From the NCBI RefSeq assembly GCF_000003815.2, contig NC_049990.1, positions 14,371,633 through 14,435,632 on the forward strand: DNA of 64,000 nt. Direction: 5' to 3'. This DNA comes from Branchiostoma floridae. Taxonomy: Eukaryota; Chordata; Leptocardii; Amphioxiformes; Branchiostomatidae. Positions within the stretch are counted from its first letter, which is position 1. Every line of letters starts with the position of its first letter. This document shows positions 43,611-55,404 of this stretch, piece by piece. The position numbers and the translations under genes were made by a program. The notes below the pieces were generated by a model, which had not been told where the DNA came from, searched no databases, and worked only from the letters and a program-made list of their open reading frames with translations.

Positions 43611-43746
43611 AAGGTAAATTGCAACTGTCAGGATTAAACAATTATGATTCTGTTACTAATGTTCTATCAAACTTGAGTAACACGACCCTATACCTTCGCC
43701 TAAATGGTTATACCTTTTAACTGGTCAATCTATTGTTTGTTGTTAA

Positions 43747-44546
43747 TTATCCCTGAAATACCCGACCTTTTTGGCGACTAAATTGACCGAGTGGGGTCCA
43801 AACGGATCTCAAGATGTTCTGTTCATAAAATCTCAGTTCCAATTCCTATCGGTGATTATTGTACATATATTGCTTCTTCAATTTAAAAGGAATATTTTGA
43901 CATGATCAGGTGTTGCTAGTTCATTATTATGATTTATGCAAAAGATCAGAAGAACCACGTTTTGCACTAAATCTGACCAGAGAGGGGAATTTTGAGGCCT
44001 TCAGCAACTTTTATGTCGCATAACTCATGAAAGGCTAATGCTTACGATACGAAACTTGAGGATTTATTTCAAATATTGCTTTTTTTGTTAGCATACGTTT
44101 TCAGTCAATAAAGTAAGTTAATCGTTTTGGGGGGTTGCCATGGCAACTGAATTCTGAAAGGCATATTTTGCCAAAATTTGGCATTATTTGCCAATTTGGA
44201 TTTCAACAAGGTTTTCATGGTAAACACTTGCTTTCTTACAACGATTATATGTTATGAATGTACTTTTCAAGCTTCAACATTAATACCTTATGCTGATCCC
44301 ATCACGTTATCAGTCAAACTCCAAGATGGCCGCACTTATTAGATAAATGACGTCATAATGTTTTAACATTATATGGTAATGACACAGACGTGTTTTTTTA
44401 TGAGGATTTGGTTTTACATTTATATTAGCCTCTAAACGTTTGGTGGTCATCTGATAAGTAGTTAATGAGTTTGCTTTAATTAAAAAACTGCACATTTTTG
44501 CTGGGGTCCATTCGGACCCCAGACCGACTGAACACAGACTTTCTTT
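43747..44546. mobile_element. family B MITE, inverted truncated copy
   Basis: Starts TTATCCCTGAAATACCCGAC, the mutated inverse of the right end at 43610, and runs through the element in opposite orientation. It carries an X-box palindrome at 44134-44147, CRE at 44348-44355 and palindrome GGGGTCCATTCGGACCCC at 44503-44520. Similarity stops near 44546, so one end is missing. With the preceding element it forms a nearly 1.9-kb inverted repeat. Confidence 0.85.
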
Positions 44547-44559
44547 TAGCCTCCTTCAC

Positions 44560-46690
44560 CGACTTCTCTGGGCATTGGCGTAAGTTGTTGTGGGGGGGGG
44601 GGTGTAGATTCGCGATTTTTAACTGAGAATACGCCGGGAAGGAAAATATGCCGCCAAAGGAAAAAAGCCGGGAAAGGAATATATGCCGGGAAGCTTGTAC
44701 TCGACCCCAGCAGGCCTGCAAGCTATACGTCTATGGATTCCCCTTGTTGATACTGGGTTGTTTACAGGAACTTCTCGAATCTATTATAGCACAACCAGGT
44801 GTTTCCAAGATTCTTCTCTCTCAGCCCGTGAGAGAAAAAAAACTTATGAATTTAGTGTGTTTCTTGTTTCTTTAGTAATAAATAGCATAATGTGCAGGTA
44901 TCCCGTTAAACCCTTAAGATCCCTAAGATTTTGTTGCAGCTACTTTATATTAAAGCATTGAATTAATCAAAAGATACTATTGCAAAAATAACAACTTATG
45001 GCTGCAAAAAAGGGAGGAATTGCTAGGGAGTCTCAACAACACAGCGATTCTTTACATGCACCAATGACTGTTGCTACTCCTGCAATTGGGTGTTTCCATG
45101 CCTTTTTTGGCAAATAAAATAAAATAGAGCAAAACAAACACAGAACATTTTCTAAAAGAGATCTGTCATGTAAAAACAAAGAGATGTAACAATTATTTCT
45201 GAACGAATCAGCTAACGTCGAGGACTAGATGCCATGTTGTAGTAAAGTTGCGTTACTCGTGCTGACACATTATTTCACTAAGAATGCAGACGAAATTTAC
45301 GGAATTTATACCATCCACGACTACGAAACTTAAAAACTATACGTTTTTGATAATTATAATGTAAACTTATTGCAAAAATTGTGTGTAATGGTTGAACTCC
45401 GTAATGTTCATTTTTTTTCTTATTTCTTACAGTACTGGATTGTAGGAGTTCTGTAAAACACGTATGTAATCCGTTAAGACCTTCCAATTCTTCTGAATTC
45501 ACGGAAAGTCCTCTATTATGGCATCAGTCCGCCGAATGGATCAAAACTGCCCCCTAGCAGTTCAAGACATAATTGCAGAAGAAAGCACTTATTGCTGCAT
45601 AAATGATATGGATCGCTAGGAGGCATCAATGACACGTGGCGAGTGTCCACATGCCCGATTGACTAATTTAAAGCTTATAATTTGACATCCCAGACGTGTC
45701 TATAATAACTCAAACAAAACTAGAAAGGGCGGTATTTGATTGTGAGTAAATTTAGCAATTTTAACTCTACCGCCTTCCTTATGTAAAGTGGACTGTTCAA
45801 AAATGGAATGTGAAACAAAAAAATATCGAGAATGGGCACGTCATAATATTCATTTGAGGTGTGGAATCGTCCCAAATCCCTGTCCTTTGAAGTGTATCCG
45901 CGTCAGGGAAAGACGACCAAATTTTTGGTTGAGTAGATGTTTTTGCTTGCCTTCTTATTAGCTACAGGAAGACTGAGGTACTGTTATTCTTGAACTGATA
46001 AGTCACCCGTCAACCGCTAAAACTTAATCATCTCAAACATTTCATTACTCTTCCTTCCTCTTGAACTTAAATACAGGTACGTTCAACACGCACACAGCAC
46101 GCTATCGATTCACAATAAACAAAGAGGGCACCGTTGTTCTTTAAGAAAGAAAACATTTATTTCACTAACGGAAATTGCGCCGTATTTTTTGCAACATGCT
46201 ATGCGACCCCAAACTTTGGTATTACTACTAGGTACATAAAGCAGCCAATAACGTAGTTAGACTTTAAGGTGAAACACGCTCAGTTCAATTATAAGACCAT
46301 TGGATCATGTGACATTTGTAGAAGGAGAAGAATATTGATAGATGGATATTATGCAAAATAAGACCTAATTTTAATAATCAATGAGAAAATGCTTTTGATT
46401 TCTAGTGTCATTGTGGTAAATGACGGGAACTTCTTACTTCTAGCATTTGGAAGTTATGTACAGGAAAACATCATTAAAGTTAGTTATAAAATTAGGTCTC
46501 CATTTGCATAAATTATCAGAAAATGCGATAAAAGTATTCTTTCTTAACATAGATTATGTATGTCTGTTGTTTGGTGGAGGAGATGATCAAGTAATATTAC
46601 TTATGCAAATGAGAACCTTATTAGGACGATTAATGACAAACAAAACTTTTCAAAACTTTTCTCGTACCCATCCGCAGGGTACCCATTCGA
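44560..46690. other. no supported gene
   Basis: Contains a small local repeat of GCCGGGAA/ATATGCC at 44636-44695 and AT-rich sequence. No recognisable coding. Confidence 0.4.
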
Positions 46691-46695
46691 TCACA

Positions 46696-46941
46696 TTACT
46701 CGCTTACATCATACACCTTGGGCTTTCGGTGCGCCGGGCCGATGGTACCACTCGATCTTAAGGCGCAGCTCCCCGGGTTCTCCTCCTCGCTTTTCACTAC
46801 CCATCTTGCCCCGTCTTCGTGGTGGAAGGCCTGCAGCGTATAACGCTGTAAATGGTCATGATAATAAACGATAGGCCCAAAAATGTACCGATAAACATTT
46901 TCGTCCACAAAAGAAATTGTAGTGAGCGTTCGCAGTTTCAT
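46696..46941 (-). CDS. hypothetical 81-residue ORF
   Basis: An open minus frame starting MKLRTLTTISFVDENVYRYI and continuing FGPIVYYHDHLQRYTLQAFH, HEDGARWVVKSEEENPG. Coding-like amino acid usage and an ATG in reasonable context, but no recognised domain, signal peptide or membrane helix, and no paralogue in the window. It could be an exon fragment of a larger gene or of a transposon. Confidence 0.3.
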   Translation of the reverse strand: MKLRTLTTISFVDENVYRYIFGPIVYYHDHLQRYTLQAFHHEDGARWVVKSEEENPGSCALRSSGTIGPAHRKPKVYDVSE

Positions 46942-46949
46942 AATTTCCT

Positions 46950-48190
46950 CTAGTGCACTTTAAAAGATTGGCGAGAAACTATCTGTCAATCACTCAAAAC
47001 TAGCATGCTGATTGGTTCTAAGAGATTTTTCACAAATCTTACTCTAAAAACACGAAGCCCGTTTGTATTTTTAATTGTATAAAAGCAGATTGTGCACATA
47101 TATAATTATTTACATTTTAAAATAACTTTAATAGGGAGGCCCAGTGACAGATAACATATTTCTAAAATCTTATAACGAAATAAAGCCCTCGTGGGATTAC
47201 AGATTCCCAGCGCGGTTTAGCTTGCAACCTGATATTATTGCTCGAGATAGAAGGCGTTAGCATGGGGCAGTCTACATTTCTGTCGTTACAAGTTGTCAAA
47301 TATTGCTTTTTGTCCTAAAACAATTGTTGAATATACTATACCGCATTTCTATGGGTAGCGCTTGTCTACTTACCACTACCTAGCTATCTCTCTCTCATGT
47401 GTGTGGTTCGATTGGTATTCTTCTGTCCTGTCCGTTGTTTATTGCTGCGCAGACCTCCGCGAAGAAACTTGCGACATACCGTTAGGAATATATCTGGATA
47501 AGTAATAAATTGTTAAATGGTGACTCCAACTATTTGTAATTACTGGGTTTACACGGGGACAACCTTACAATGTATAACTATACAAGAGTCAATTGAAGCG
47601 CTTTACATGGGCCTTCACTGCCTCCTACTTAATCGGATGTTTATAAGAGGCAGTGAGGGGTACAGGGATTCTTCCTGGATGTGGTTGCGGTATGTCCACA
47701 TCATTTTTCTGGCCCTGACAAATACCCTTCACAATGTTCATAAAACTTGCGACATACCCTGTTAGAAATATGTATGGATCAGTAATAAATTGCTAGCTTG
47801 TATTGATAGTATTGCTAGCTGATATAAACCAGTCACCAAGTGCAAAATACAGATGTTTTGCCTTTAGATGTACTTTGTATTTGATAGCCTACAAACATGG
47901 ACACAGAGGGACGGTTAGTTACACCAGCTATACACAACAAATACTGACTAAACGATGTAGTCACCTTTCTTGTACATGTTTTTAGGATAGCGCAGATTGT
48001 TCATATTGTGACCATCTCTGGTGCATGCACGGCGTATTATAATCACTCTACAAGCAGATAAACAGAATCATTTTAAAGGTTATCATGCGAATTATTGTAT
48101 GGCAGCATAAACTGGAAGCAATGGTCTCTAACGATTTTACAGACTGAGGTAATCTTTTGATTCTTTTCCTCATATAAAAAGTGATGCATC
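46950..48190. other. no supported gene
   Basis: A direct repeat AACTTGCGACATACC...AGTAATAAATTG occurs at 47466 and 47747. Nothing else recognised. Confidence 0.4.
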
Positions 48191-48199
48191 TTAGAAAAA

Positions 48200-48850
48200 A
48201 ATGTGATCAAGACTCACCAGCTGAAACGGAAATTGCTAGATCGCACAGAGCCATACATCTTTTGTATGAGTCTCCCCTGCCTGAAGTATTACCACAGGGT
48301 TCCCTCCGTGAAAAGCCATCACAACTCATGCTAAACCGTTCACACGGTTGGAGGTAATATTGAAAAGGTTTTGCAGAAGCGTAACGGGCGATCCTATCTA
48401 TCTTCATACAGTGCACAGCTGGAGCTTGATAAACCTTGTTAAGTTTTACTTTCTCTCCCATGTGCTTTAAACCTCTTTTCATGTCCTTCTATCATATCAA
48501 GATACTCCTGATTATAAACCTCCACATCTTCTCTGTTTGAGTGTAGTCCAATATCTACTTTGGACAATGGCCTTGTCAACTTCTTAAATAATGGGGTGAT
48601 TGACTGCTATTTTGAGTTGTTCTAACATCTTATGGATTCTTCTGTATGTAAACTCCGCTCAGAAATATGCATATGTCTAAAAGTATACTGGGGTGTAATC
48701 ATCTTTTGGGTGTACTGGAGGCAGCTGGGAAAAATCCCCTGCAAACATTAGTCTGATGCCGCCAAAGGAAAGACATTTATCCTTGACTAATCGAAGCAAA
48801 CAATACGCTGAAGGATGGACGGACTCAACATGAAAACTTCATTGCATAAA
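48200..48850 (-). pseudogene. Pif1-like helicase remnant, copy 1
   Basis: The minus strand reads CLLRLVKDKCLSFGGIRLMF, AGDFSQLPPVHPKDDY and a stop (48677-48845). GDFSQLPPV is the motif III block of Pif1-family helicases. About 110 bases later another frame gives LSKVDIGLHSNREDVEVYNQ and EYLDMIEGHEKRF, matching the Pif1 segment where a numbered-residue loop precedes VxxxN. Then come QAPAVHCMKI and further frameshifts. Pif1 helicases unwind DNA 5' to 3'; related domains drive Helitron transposition. Stops and frameshifts make it inactive. A paralogue lies at 52020-52650. Confidence 0.7.
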
Positions 48851-49719
48851 AGAACACCATCCCTGGTGCGTCGGGCTCTTTTACCATTACACCAAGGGTC
48901 ACCCTGAAAAAATTTGTCAATGCGTAATCACTCTACAAGCAAATAAAAAGAATCATTCCAAAATTGAGCATGTGCATTCTTGCATTGGATCATAAACTGT
49001 AATCAATGTTCTCAATATTTGTAAAGACTTAGGCAATCTTCCTTGCTGTCTTGTTTTACTCAGGTACTGCTTAGCAAACGTAACATGTAATATCTATGAA
49101 CACTAGATATGACGGCCCTATCCTAGTTTAAAACTAAAGCTACAAGTATACGATGCCAAAAGGTGACGCTTGAGCGTGACTTGATAAGAATTGAAGTTAC
49201 CAACAGAACTTCATTTGAAAAATAAAATGAATTTTAAGCCCTTGGACACCTGTCGTGTGTTAAGAAATAAAATACAAATAACACTGAAATAGAGCCTGCA
49301 GTTGTGCCTTTAACCACCATGTATGTATGACTCACAAAATGCCCTCTGGAATAACAGCTCCCCTTTATGTATCCCCCGTTCAGTTGCATAACTGTAACTT
49401 TGTTTTCCCGAGAAAGACAAAGCAAGAATTTCTAATACATGAAAACTCGGATAGGTGTGTCATATTCTTTTCTTCTAACAGATGTGTATTAATTGAAGAT
49501 TGGAGTTTTCCAAGAACTACAATGTTGTTTTTAAGAAAGTCTACAATTTCCCTCTTTATTATTTTTGCAAAACTAGTTTTTATTGCATACAGTATAGAAT
49601 AGCAATTTCATTTTTAAAGAGAGGACGAGTAATTAAACTGCAATCAAGAAAACTTACGATTGCCCTAAAACACTGTACATCACCATTAATCTTAACAGCA
49701 CTAAAATAATCTAATCAAG

Positions 49720-50620
49720 ACTTATTTTTCAGTGTTCAGTGGATTGGGTTCCGTTGACATGACATAAGTGCCAGGCCAGCTTCTAGATTCATTTGGCCTT
49801 ACAACCATATGAAAACTTCCAACATATATATTGCCTATGGAAACAGTACAAAAGCTATATTTGACTAGGGAGTCAAGTGGTCCTTTTTTTCAAAAATTGA
49901 AACAGATATTTGTTCAAAATATCAAGAAGGTCTGTTCAATGTGAAAAAGACATGACAATTTTCGTTATTATGATGTGAAGGGGATAGTAAAATTAACCAT
50001 TGAAAACAATGACAAGCAAGCAAACTAACATAAACATGTGTTTTGTCATATTTTCCCTAGTAGCTGCATCATTTTTATACAATCTATCAATATAATGTTT
50101 TCCTGGGGCCATCTGATTTTTAATTGCTTGTATTATTGTATGGGATTCCAGACTGCGGATGCACGGTACTGACAGGAGGTGCGGGGCCGTACGGGACTCC
50201 GGACTGGGGGCATATACATGAAGCAATGGCAGAACTTGTCAGACTGATTGAGACACATGCGGGACCAGATATGTGGAGTGTAGAATGGTGCATCGCTATG
50301 GTGTAACTAGTAATGACAGGTTTACATGCCGGAGAAGGGTGTAGTTGCTGTGTAGCTGTTGTGAGTTGTGTTGTATTGTGTTTTTTTTTGTCTCCCAGAA
50401 TACTTATTCATTGGACGGCGTCCCCCTGTGGTCAATGATTGAACAATTCCACAGTGCACACAGTTATTTCCAGATGTGTGCGGATACCAAGAGATTCGTT
50501 TGGCCCTGGCAAATTTCGGTGGGTTGAACATCCGGGATCTACTTTTTGGACAAAGGAGCTTAGGATGCTGTTATGGTCTGTCTTGAGCAACTTTGATTCC
50601 CCAAATGTGTTTGATTTTTG
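49720..50620 (-). pseudogene. zinc-ribbon-like ORF family, copy 1
   Basis: Minus-strand pieces match 53683-54690: CVHCG with RAKRISWYPHTS (50380-50530), AIKNQMAPGKHYIDRLYKND (50030-50130) and VVRPNESRS (49730-49860). Frame breaks are present. Substitutions between the two copies keep reading frame in the last block, so the ancestor was probably coding. Function unknown. Confidence 0.45.
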
Positions 50621-50892
50621 GGGCATTGTGTTAACAATTTAGGCCTCTTATTCCTTTCAGCCCATGTTAAGTTTAAATCCCCACAGAATCTGCACAGTGT
50701 ATTGATAGTTTCAACGTGCGAATCAATGGCAGTTTGAACTTTACGCTGGACCCGGCCCTTAACCTCAGTTTTCTACCTCAGCCTTCTTCCTGATGATAAA
50801 AGGAGGTAAAACAGGATATTGCATTTGGAAGTACAAAATACAATTTGTACAAAGAGCATCGATGTGTTTCCGACATAAATATATGTATATAC

Positions 50893-50976
50893 CTCATACT
50901 CATACTGATAGTCTGCCAGCCACGACAGGCGCCTGGACATCCGCCTAGGCCTCATTTCCTCAGTGTCTGGACAGGT
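50893..50976 (-). CDS. candidate 84-bp exon (RPRRMSRRLSWLADY)
   Basis: The minus strand between acceptor TACTTGTTTTACCAG and donor GAG|GTATAT reads TCPDTEEMRPRRMSRRLSWL then ADYQYEYE, exactly 28 codons. The RPRRxxRxxxWLxDY pattern resembles the linker after integrase domains of retroelements, so it may be an exonised or decayed transposon piece. Confidence 0.3.
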
Positions 50977-51419
50977 CTGGTAAAACAAGTATAGTTTTTT
51001 TTTCCTTTTACAACAGCAGTAGATACGTTAATTATGCATGTATGTCTTTTTGTCGTGCCAAAGCAATGAATTAAAAGTAATCAGTTCGAAACAGCCGTTG
51101 CCAAAAAACAAAGGTAAAAAAAAACAGTAATTACTGTAAACAACCTTACCGAAACACAAGTGCGTAAAACTATGTAAACATAATTTTATCATGACTGTCT
51201 ATCCACTATTGTCAGCCAAAAATGGTTTAGATACTTGAAGGTTTATCAATGACAGTGCTAGTAATAAAAAACAGAGTAGAACAGTTACAAGAATAAGACT
51301 GAGAATTTCCTACTGTATCATGGTCGGCAATCGCGTGATACTAACATACAATATGCGAACAACAGTACCTAAATAGCAAACGTACAGTCAAAATCAGTAA
51401 GATACATCAGGGGGTTTGC

Positions 51420-51720
51420 ATACCCATTACGAGGCAAGATTGATGGCTTTGGTCGCTTCAACGGTTTTCTTTTCCGTCCGTGTTCTTTTTCTTCTGTACC
51501 TGTGCCTTTTTCTTGCTTGCCTGAACTAAGGTTTTTACTTTAGAAGTCTTTATCTTATTTGTTGCTGCCTGTTCGGCTCTCTTTTCCCTCAGCTTCTTTC
51601 TTTCTTGTTTTAGTTGCTCAGCATCTTTTTCTCTTTTTGAATTGCCTCTCGATCTAAGATGAAGGCTTCTTCTGTAAACACTTTTGCCTCGGAAGAGGAG
51701 ACTGCAGCGTTACGTGTTTT
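51420..51720 (-). pseudogene. basic coiled-coil tail, frameshifted
   Basis: The minus strand gives AAVSSSEAKVFTEEAFILDR in one frame and DAEQLKQERKKLREKRAEQA, then KKKAQVQKKKNTDGKENR and a stop in the next. A charged helical C terminus like this is common in pogo/Tigger-type transposases, but that link is only suggestive. Confidence 0.35.
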
Positions 51721-52019
51721 TTTTTCAGGGTGCTTGGGGCCAATAGGTGAAGTTTCAGGTAATCAGAGATGAGGTTTACTGCACTATGGCTTCCAGCCAT
51801 GATAATTCCTGAAAATGATTTTATAAACTGATCAAGAAAATGCGAAGTAATCACTGATAGGTGACAAATGAGGCTGAAAACGAAAAATGTAGCAACCACA
51901 TAAAATATTATATTTGTTATGAATTCTTTCTCCCAGCCATTCCCAGCACCATCTGACCAACTGGCTTTAGGCAATGTACCTGTGCATCTATGCATCTTAG
52001 GGGGGAAATGGATAACCTT

Positions 52020-52650
52020 GTAAACAAGAGTCACCAGCTGCGCTGGAAATGCAATAGATCGTACAGTATCTTACATCTATAGTATGAGTCTCTCCTGCCC
52101 GGACTGTAACGACAGGGTTTCCTCCGGAAAGAAGCCGTCTCTTGTTAAACCATTTACAAGGTTGGAAGGAATACTGACAATGTTTTGCAGAACAATATCG
52201 GGCGCTCCTATCTTCGTACAGAGTACAGCTGGAGCTTGACAAAGCCTGTTTAGTTTTGCTATCTCTCCCATGTGCTTTAAACCTCTTTTGATGTCCTTCT
52301 ATCATATCAAGATGCTTCTGATTATAGACCTCTACACATTCTTTGTGTATAGTCTAATGTCTACTTTAGACAATGACCTTGTCAACTTCTAAACCAAATC
52401 AAGGCAATTGGGTGTCCGACTGCCCATTCTGAGTTGTTCTGACATCTCAAGGAATCGCGCATTCTCCTGCCTGCAAACTCGACTCAGAAATATACATATG
52501 TCTATGCTTTTCTGCCAGGCTTTGTAAAGAAAACACTATTCTGGGTTGTAATCATCTTTCGGCTCTACTGGAGGCAGTTGGAAACAAATTCCTAGCAAAC
52601 ATTAGTCTGATTCCTAGAAGGAATTTTCTCTAAAGAATTTGCAGTCTGAG
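52020..52650 (-). pseudogene. Pif1-like helicase remnant, copy 2
   Basis: Paralogue of 48200-48850. The motif III region reads GIRLMFARNLFPTASS after a one-base shift. VEVYNQKHLDMIEGHQKRFK follows. A frame at 52077-52271 reads LNRLCQAPAVLCTKIGAPDI, then NLVNGLTRDG, matching the KIGAPVMLxxN...LVNGTRG segment near the end of Pif1 helicases. Frameshifts break it. The shared order with copy 1 shows segmental duplication of about 3.8-4.0 kb offset. Confidence 0.7.
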
Positions 52651-52910
52651 GCATCTCTTTTAATCGCCTGCACTTCATTCCCTCATATGAAAAGTGATGC
52701 ATATTAGGAGCAGAATTGATAGTTGACAGGCTGTAAAATGCCTCCAATGAACATTCTGATGCAGCGGAGAAAGCTGTTTTCTATCCGTACACAGTTTCTT
52801 GCTGCACAACCCTTTTTTTCTATTCCAGTGAACACCTTTGTACCTGGAATGCATGTACAAAATATGTCAATGCACCAGTTCCTTATTGTTAAATTTTTCT
52901 TAGTTCTGTC

Positions 52911-53150
52911 TCAAAATATCGTGAAAATCAGTTTCGTCATGGAGCCATGCGCACTGTTTACCATGCCTCTTCCTTCCCGCACAAAGGCCCTTGGATCTTC
53001 GGCCATAGCGGTAAGGGTTCCGACACGGTCAGCAGGGGTCCTCAGGGTTCTACTGTCAGGATAGTTGATTGCTTCCTTTGTGAATTTGCACCTCGGACAG
53101 GGGAATGTGCCTTTCATTCGGTATACAACGACACTTAAGTCATCTGGCAA
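52911..53150 (-). CDS. hypothetical ORF with CPRC motif
   Basis: A 79-codon open minus frame: MPDDLSVVVYRMKGTFPCPR, CKFTKEAINYPDSRTLRTPA, then DRVGTLTAMAEDPRAFVREG. Composition is coding-like and it lies between the zinc-ribbon-like ORF and helicase remnant of the second segment copy. No family recognised. Confidence 0.3.
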   Translation of the reverse strand: MPDDLSVVVYRMKGTFPCPRCKFTKEAINYPDSRTLRTPADRVGTLTAMAEDPRAFVREGRGMVNSAHGSMTKLIFTIF

Positions 53151-53682
53151 ATATGTACTGTTTAATACACATGTGTTATTTGAAATGAAATTCTACCTTT
53201 TATTTGGTCTGATTGAAACTAAGACAATCAGGCCCAATCGGCTGCGCCGGAAGTACTATAGATCATGGAGAGGTATGTGTAGTCGCCAGCCATTAGAACC
53301 CTGATCTTGTAGATTTGTTCATTCTCACTCCTGGAATAAATGCTTTGGGGACATTTTAAATGCGACATACCGGCAGTTACTGTTGTCGGTTAATATAGTG
53401 CAATAAAAGCACCATCCTCGCATATTCCTTACTTTCAAATACATGTTAAAATCTTTAAGAAAAAAAGGAAAAGTATGTCCTTTTCTTTTCTTCTAACAGA
53501 GCTGTCTTAATTAAAAAATTGGAATTTTCCAAGAATTGTAATGCTGACTTTAAGAAAATTAAAAATTAGTCACTTTATTCTTTCTGCAACAGTACTTTTA
53601 ATTGCATACAGTATAGTATAATAATTTCATTGTCAAAGCGAGGACAATTAATTAATCTGTAACCAAGAAAACTTCCAACTGC

Positions 53683-54452
53683 CTAGAAACACAGCACATT
53701 ACCATTATTCTTAACAACACTAAAACAATCTAAACAAAAATTATTGTTCAGTGGCTTGGGTTGTGTTGACATGACAAAAGTGCCATGACAGCTTCTAGAT
53801 TCATTTGGCCTTACAACAACATGGGAACTTGCAACAACTTTATTGTCTATTGAAACAATACAAAAGCTATCTTTGACAAGGGAGTCAAGTGGTCCTTGCT
53901 TTTCTAAAATTGAAACACAGATGCCAAATTTATTCAAAATATCAAGAAGGTTTTTTGAATGTGAAAAAGAGTTGACAATTTTCGTTATGATGTGAAGGGG
54001 AAAGTGACATTGATTATTGGAAACAATGGAAATCAAGCAAGATAACGCAAAAAAAATCCGTTTTGTCATATTTCCTTTCCTAGCTACATCAACTTCTTAC
54101 AATACATGAATATAATGTCTTCCTGAGGCCATTTGATTTTTAATTGCTTGTATTTCGGTACGGGACTGCTGATGCACGGTACTAGCAGGAGGTGCGGCGC
54201 CGTACGGGACTACGGACTGAGGGCATATACATAAATCAGGGAATATACATGTAGCAGTGGCAGAACTTGCCATCTTGCAAAGGACAGTTGCGGGACCAGA
54301 TATGTGCATTGTATGATGGTGCACCGCTGTGGTGTAACTAGTCGCAACAGGGCTACATGCTGGAGAAGGGTGTAGTTGCTGTGTAGATGTTGAGGGTTGT
54401 GATGTACTGTGCATTAAAGCTTCACACATTTCAACTGTTTGATCTGACGTCC

Positions 54453-54486
<34 letters not shown>

Positions 54487-54700
54487 TTTACAAGAATGCT
54501 TATTCATTGGACGGCATCACCCTCTGGTCAGTGATTGGACTTTTTTCACAGTGCGCACAATTATCTTTAGAGGTGTACGTATACAGAGAGATTCTTTTGT
54601 CCCTGGCCCGAATTAGGGTGGGTTTAAACAGCCAGGATCTGCACTTTCCACAGAAGAACTTGATGCAGGTGTGGTCTGTCTCGGCCAATCTGGATTAATC
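53683..54700 (-). pseudogene. zinc-ribbon-like ORF family, copy 2
   Basis: The minus strand starts MAETDHTCIKFFCGKCRSWL and RARDKRISLYTYTSKDNCAH C, giving CxxC...CxxC spaced like a zinc ribbon (54500-54688). A frame break and a 33-base A-run follow. The middle part ends EIQAIKNQMASGRHYI, and a 128-codon frame (53683-54069) reads ILEKQGPLDSLVKDSFCIVS and VVVRPNESRSCHGTFVMST. Conserved frame against copy 1 argues for a coding ancestor, possibly N-terminal to the Pif1-like helicase on the same strand. Confidence 0.45.
54453..54485. repeat. 33-base T homopolymer
   Basis: Uninterrupted T-run (A-run on the minus strand) at a point where copy 1 has only a short T-run. Confidence 0.95.
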
Positions 54701-54719
54701 AAATGTCTTGGCTTTTGGA

Positions 54720-55290
54720 GCGAATTGTTCACAATTTAGGGCAGAAAGCTTCTAATTCTTTTCAGCCTTTGTTACAAGTTTAAATCCTCACATAATCTAC
54801 ACAGTCCATTGGTATTTTCAATGCGCCATTCAATGCCCACCCCCAAATACATTATCCCATGTATTCCTGAACAAATTTGTAATTATTTATTGATTATAAC
54901 AACTAGAAATGATCTAATTAGTTGTAACAAGGTAAAGGGAGGCTCAGAAGCTTTCTGTTGGCCGTAATAAACGAACTGTTAGCTAGAAAAATGAAATATC
55001 GATCGAGGACTTAATGTATCGTATGTCTTAGACAATCCTTTGACCTGTTAACATCTACTAGTATATGTAAAACACCTATTCACTGACGCTTCAGATTGCA
55101 TTCTAGTCCAAGTTTAAAGTGTCTTGGTGATTAAACAATCGTTATTTTGAAAGATCTTTAAACTCACTCTTTAACTAGAGTTGACTTCCATTGCAACTCT
55201 ACCTGAAGTTGCTTAAATACCAGCATAATTTAGACGTACCAAAAAGTGTACATTTTGAGTAAAATTTCCATCCCGAAGTGCTGTAAAGAA
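54720..55290. other. no supported gene
   Basis: AT-rich spacer without recognised features. Confidence 0.4.
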
Positions 55291-55299
55291 CTTCACCAT

Positions 55300-55400
55300 T
55301 TTGATTCTGTAGCCTAAGGCGTCCTTTGGTCAGCGATTCTACAACTTTGTACGGACCGAACAGTGTTCCATTGTTGTTCCTATTCTATGAATAATCATTC
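55300..55400 (-). pseudogene. gypsy integrase C-terminal fragment (minus)
   Basis: The minus frame reads GTLFGPYKVVESLTKGRLRL then QNQNGEVL. The GPYKVVExLxKGxxRLxN block is the small beta-barrel domain at the end of gypsy integrases. Closely similar to 59115-59190 on the plus strand, so both derive from one family. Confidence 0.55.
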
Positions 55401-55404
55401 TATG

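Noticed and set aside
47517-47765. 82-codon plus frame
   Set aside because: Covers a local direct repeat, no homology recognised, no conserved context.
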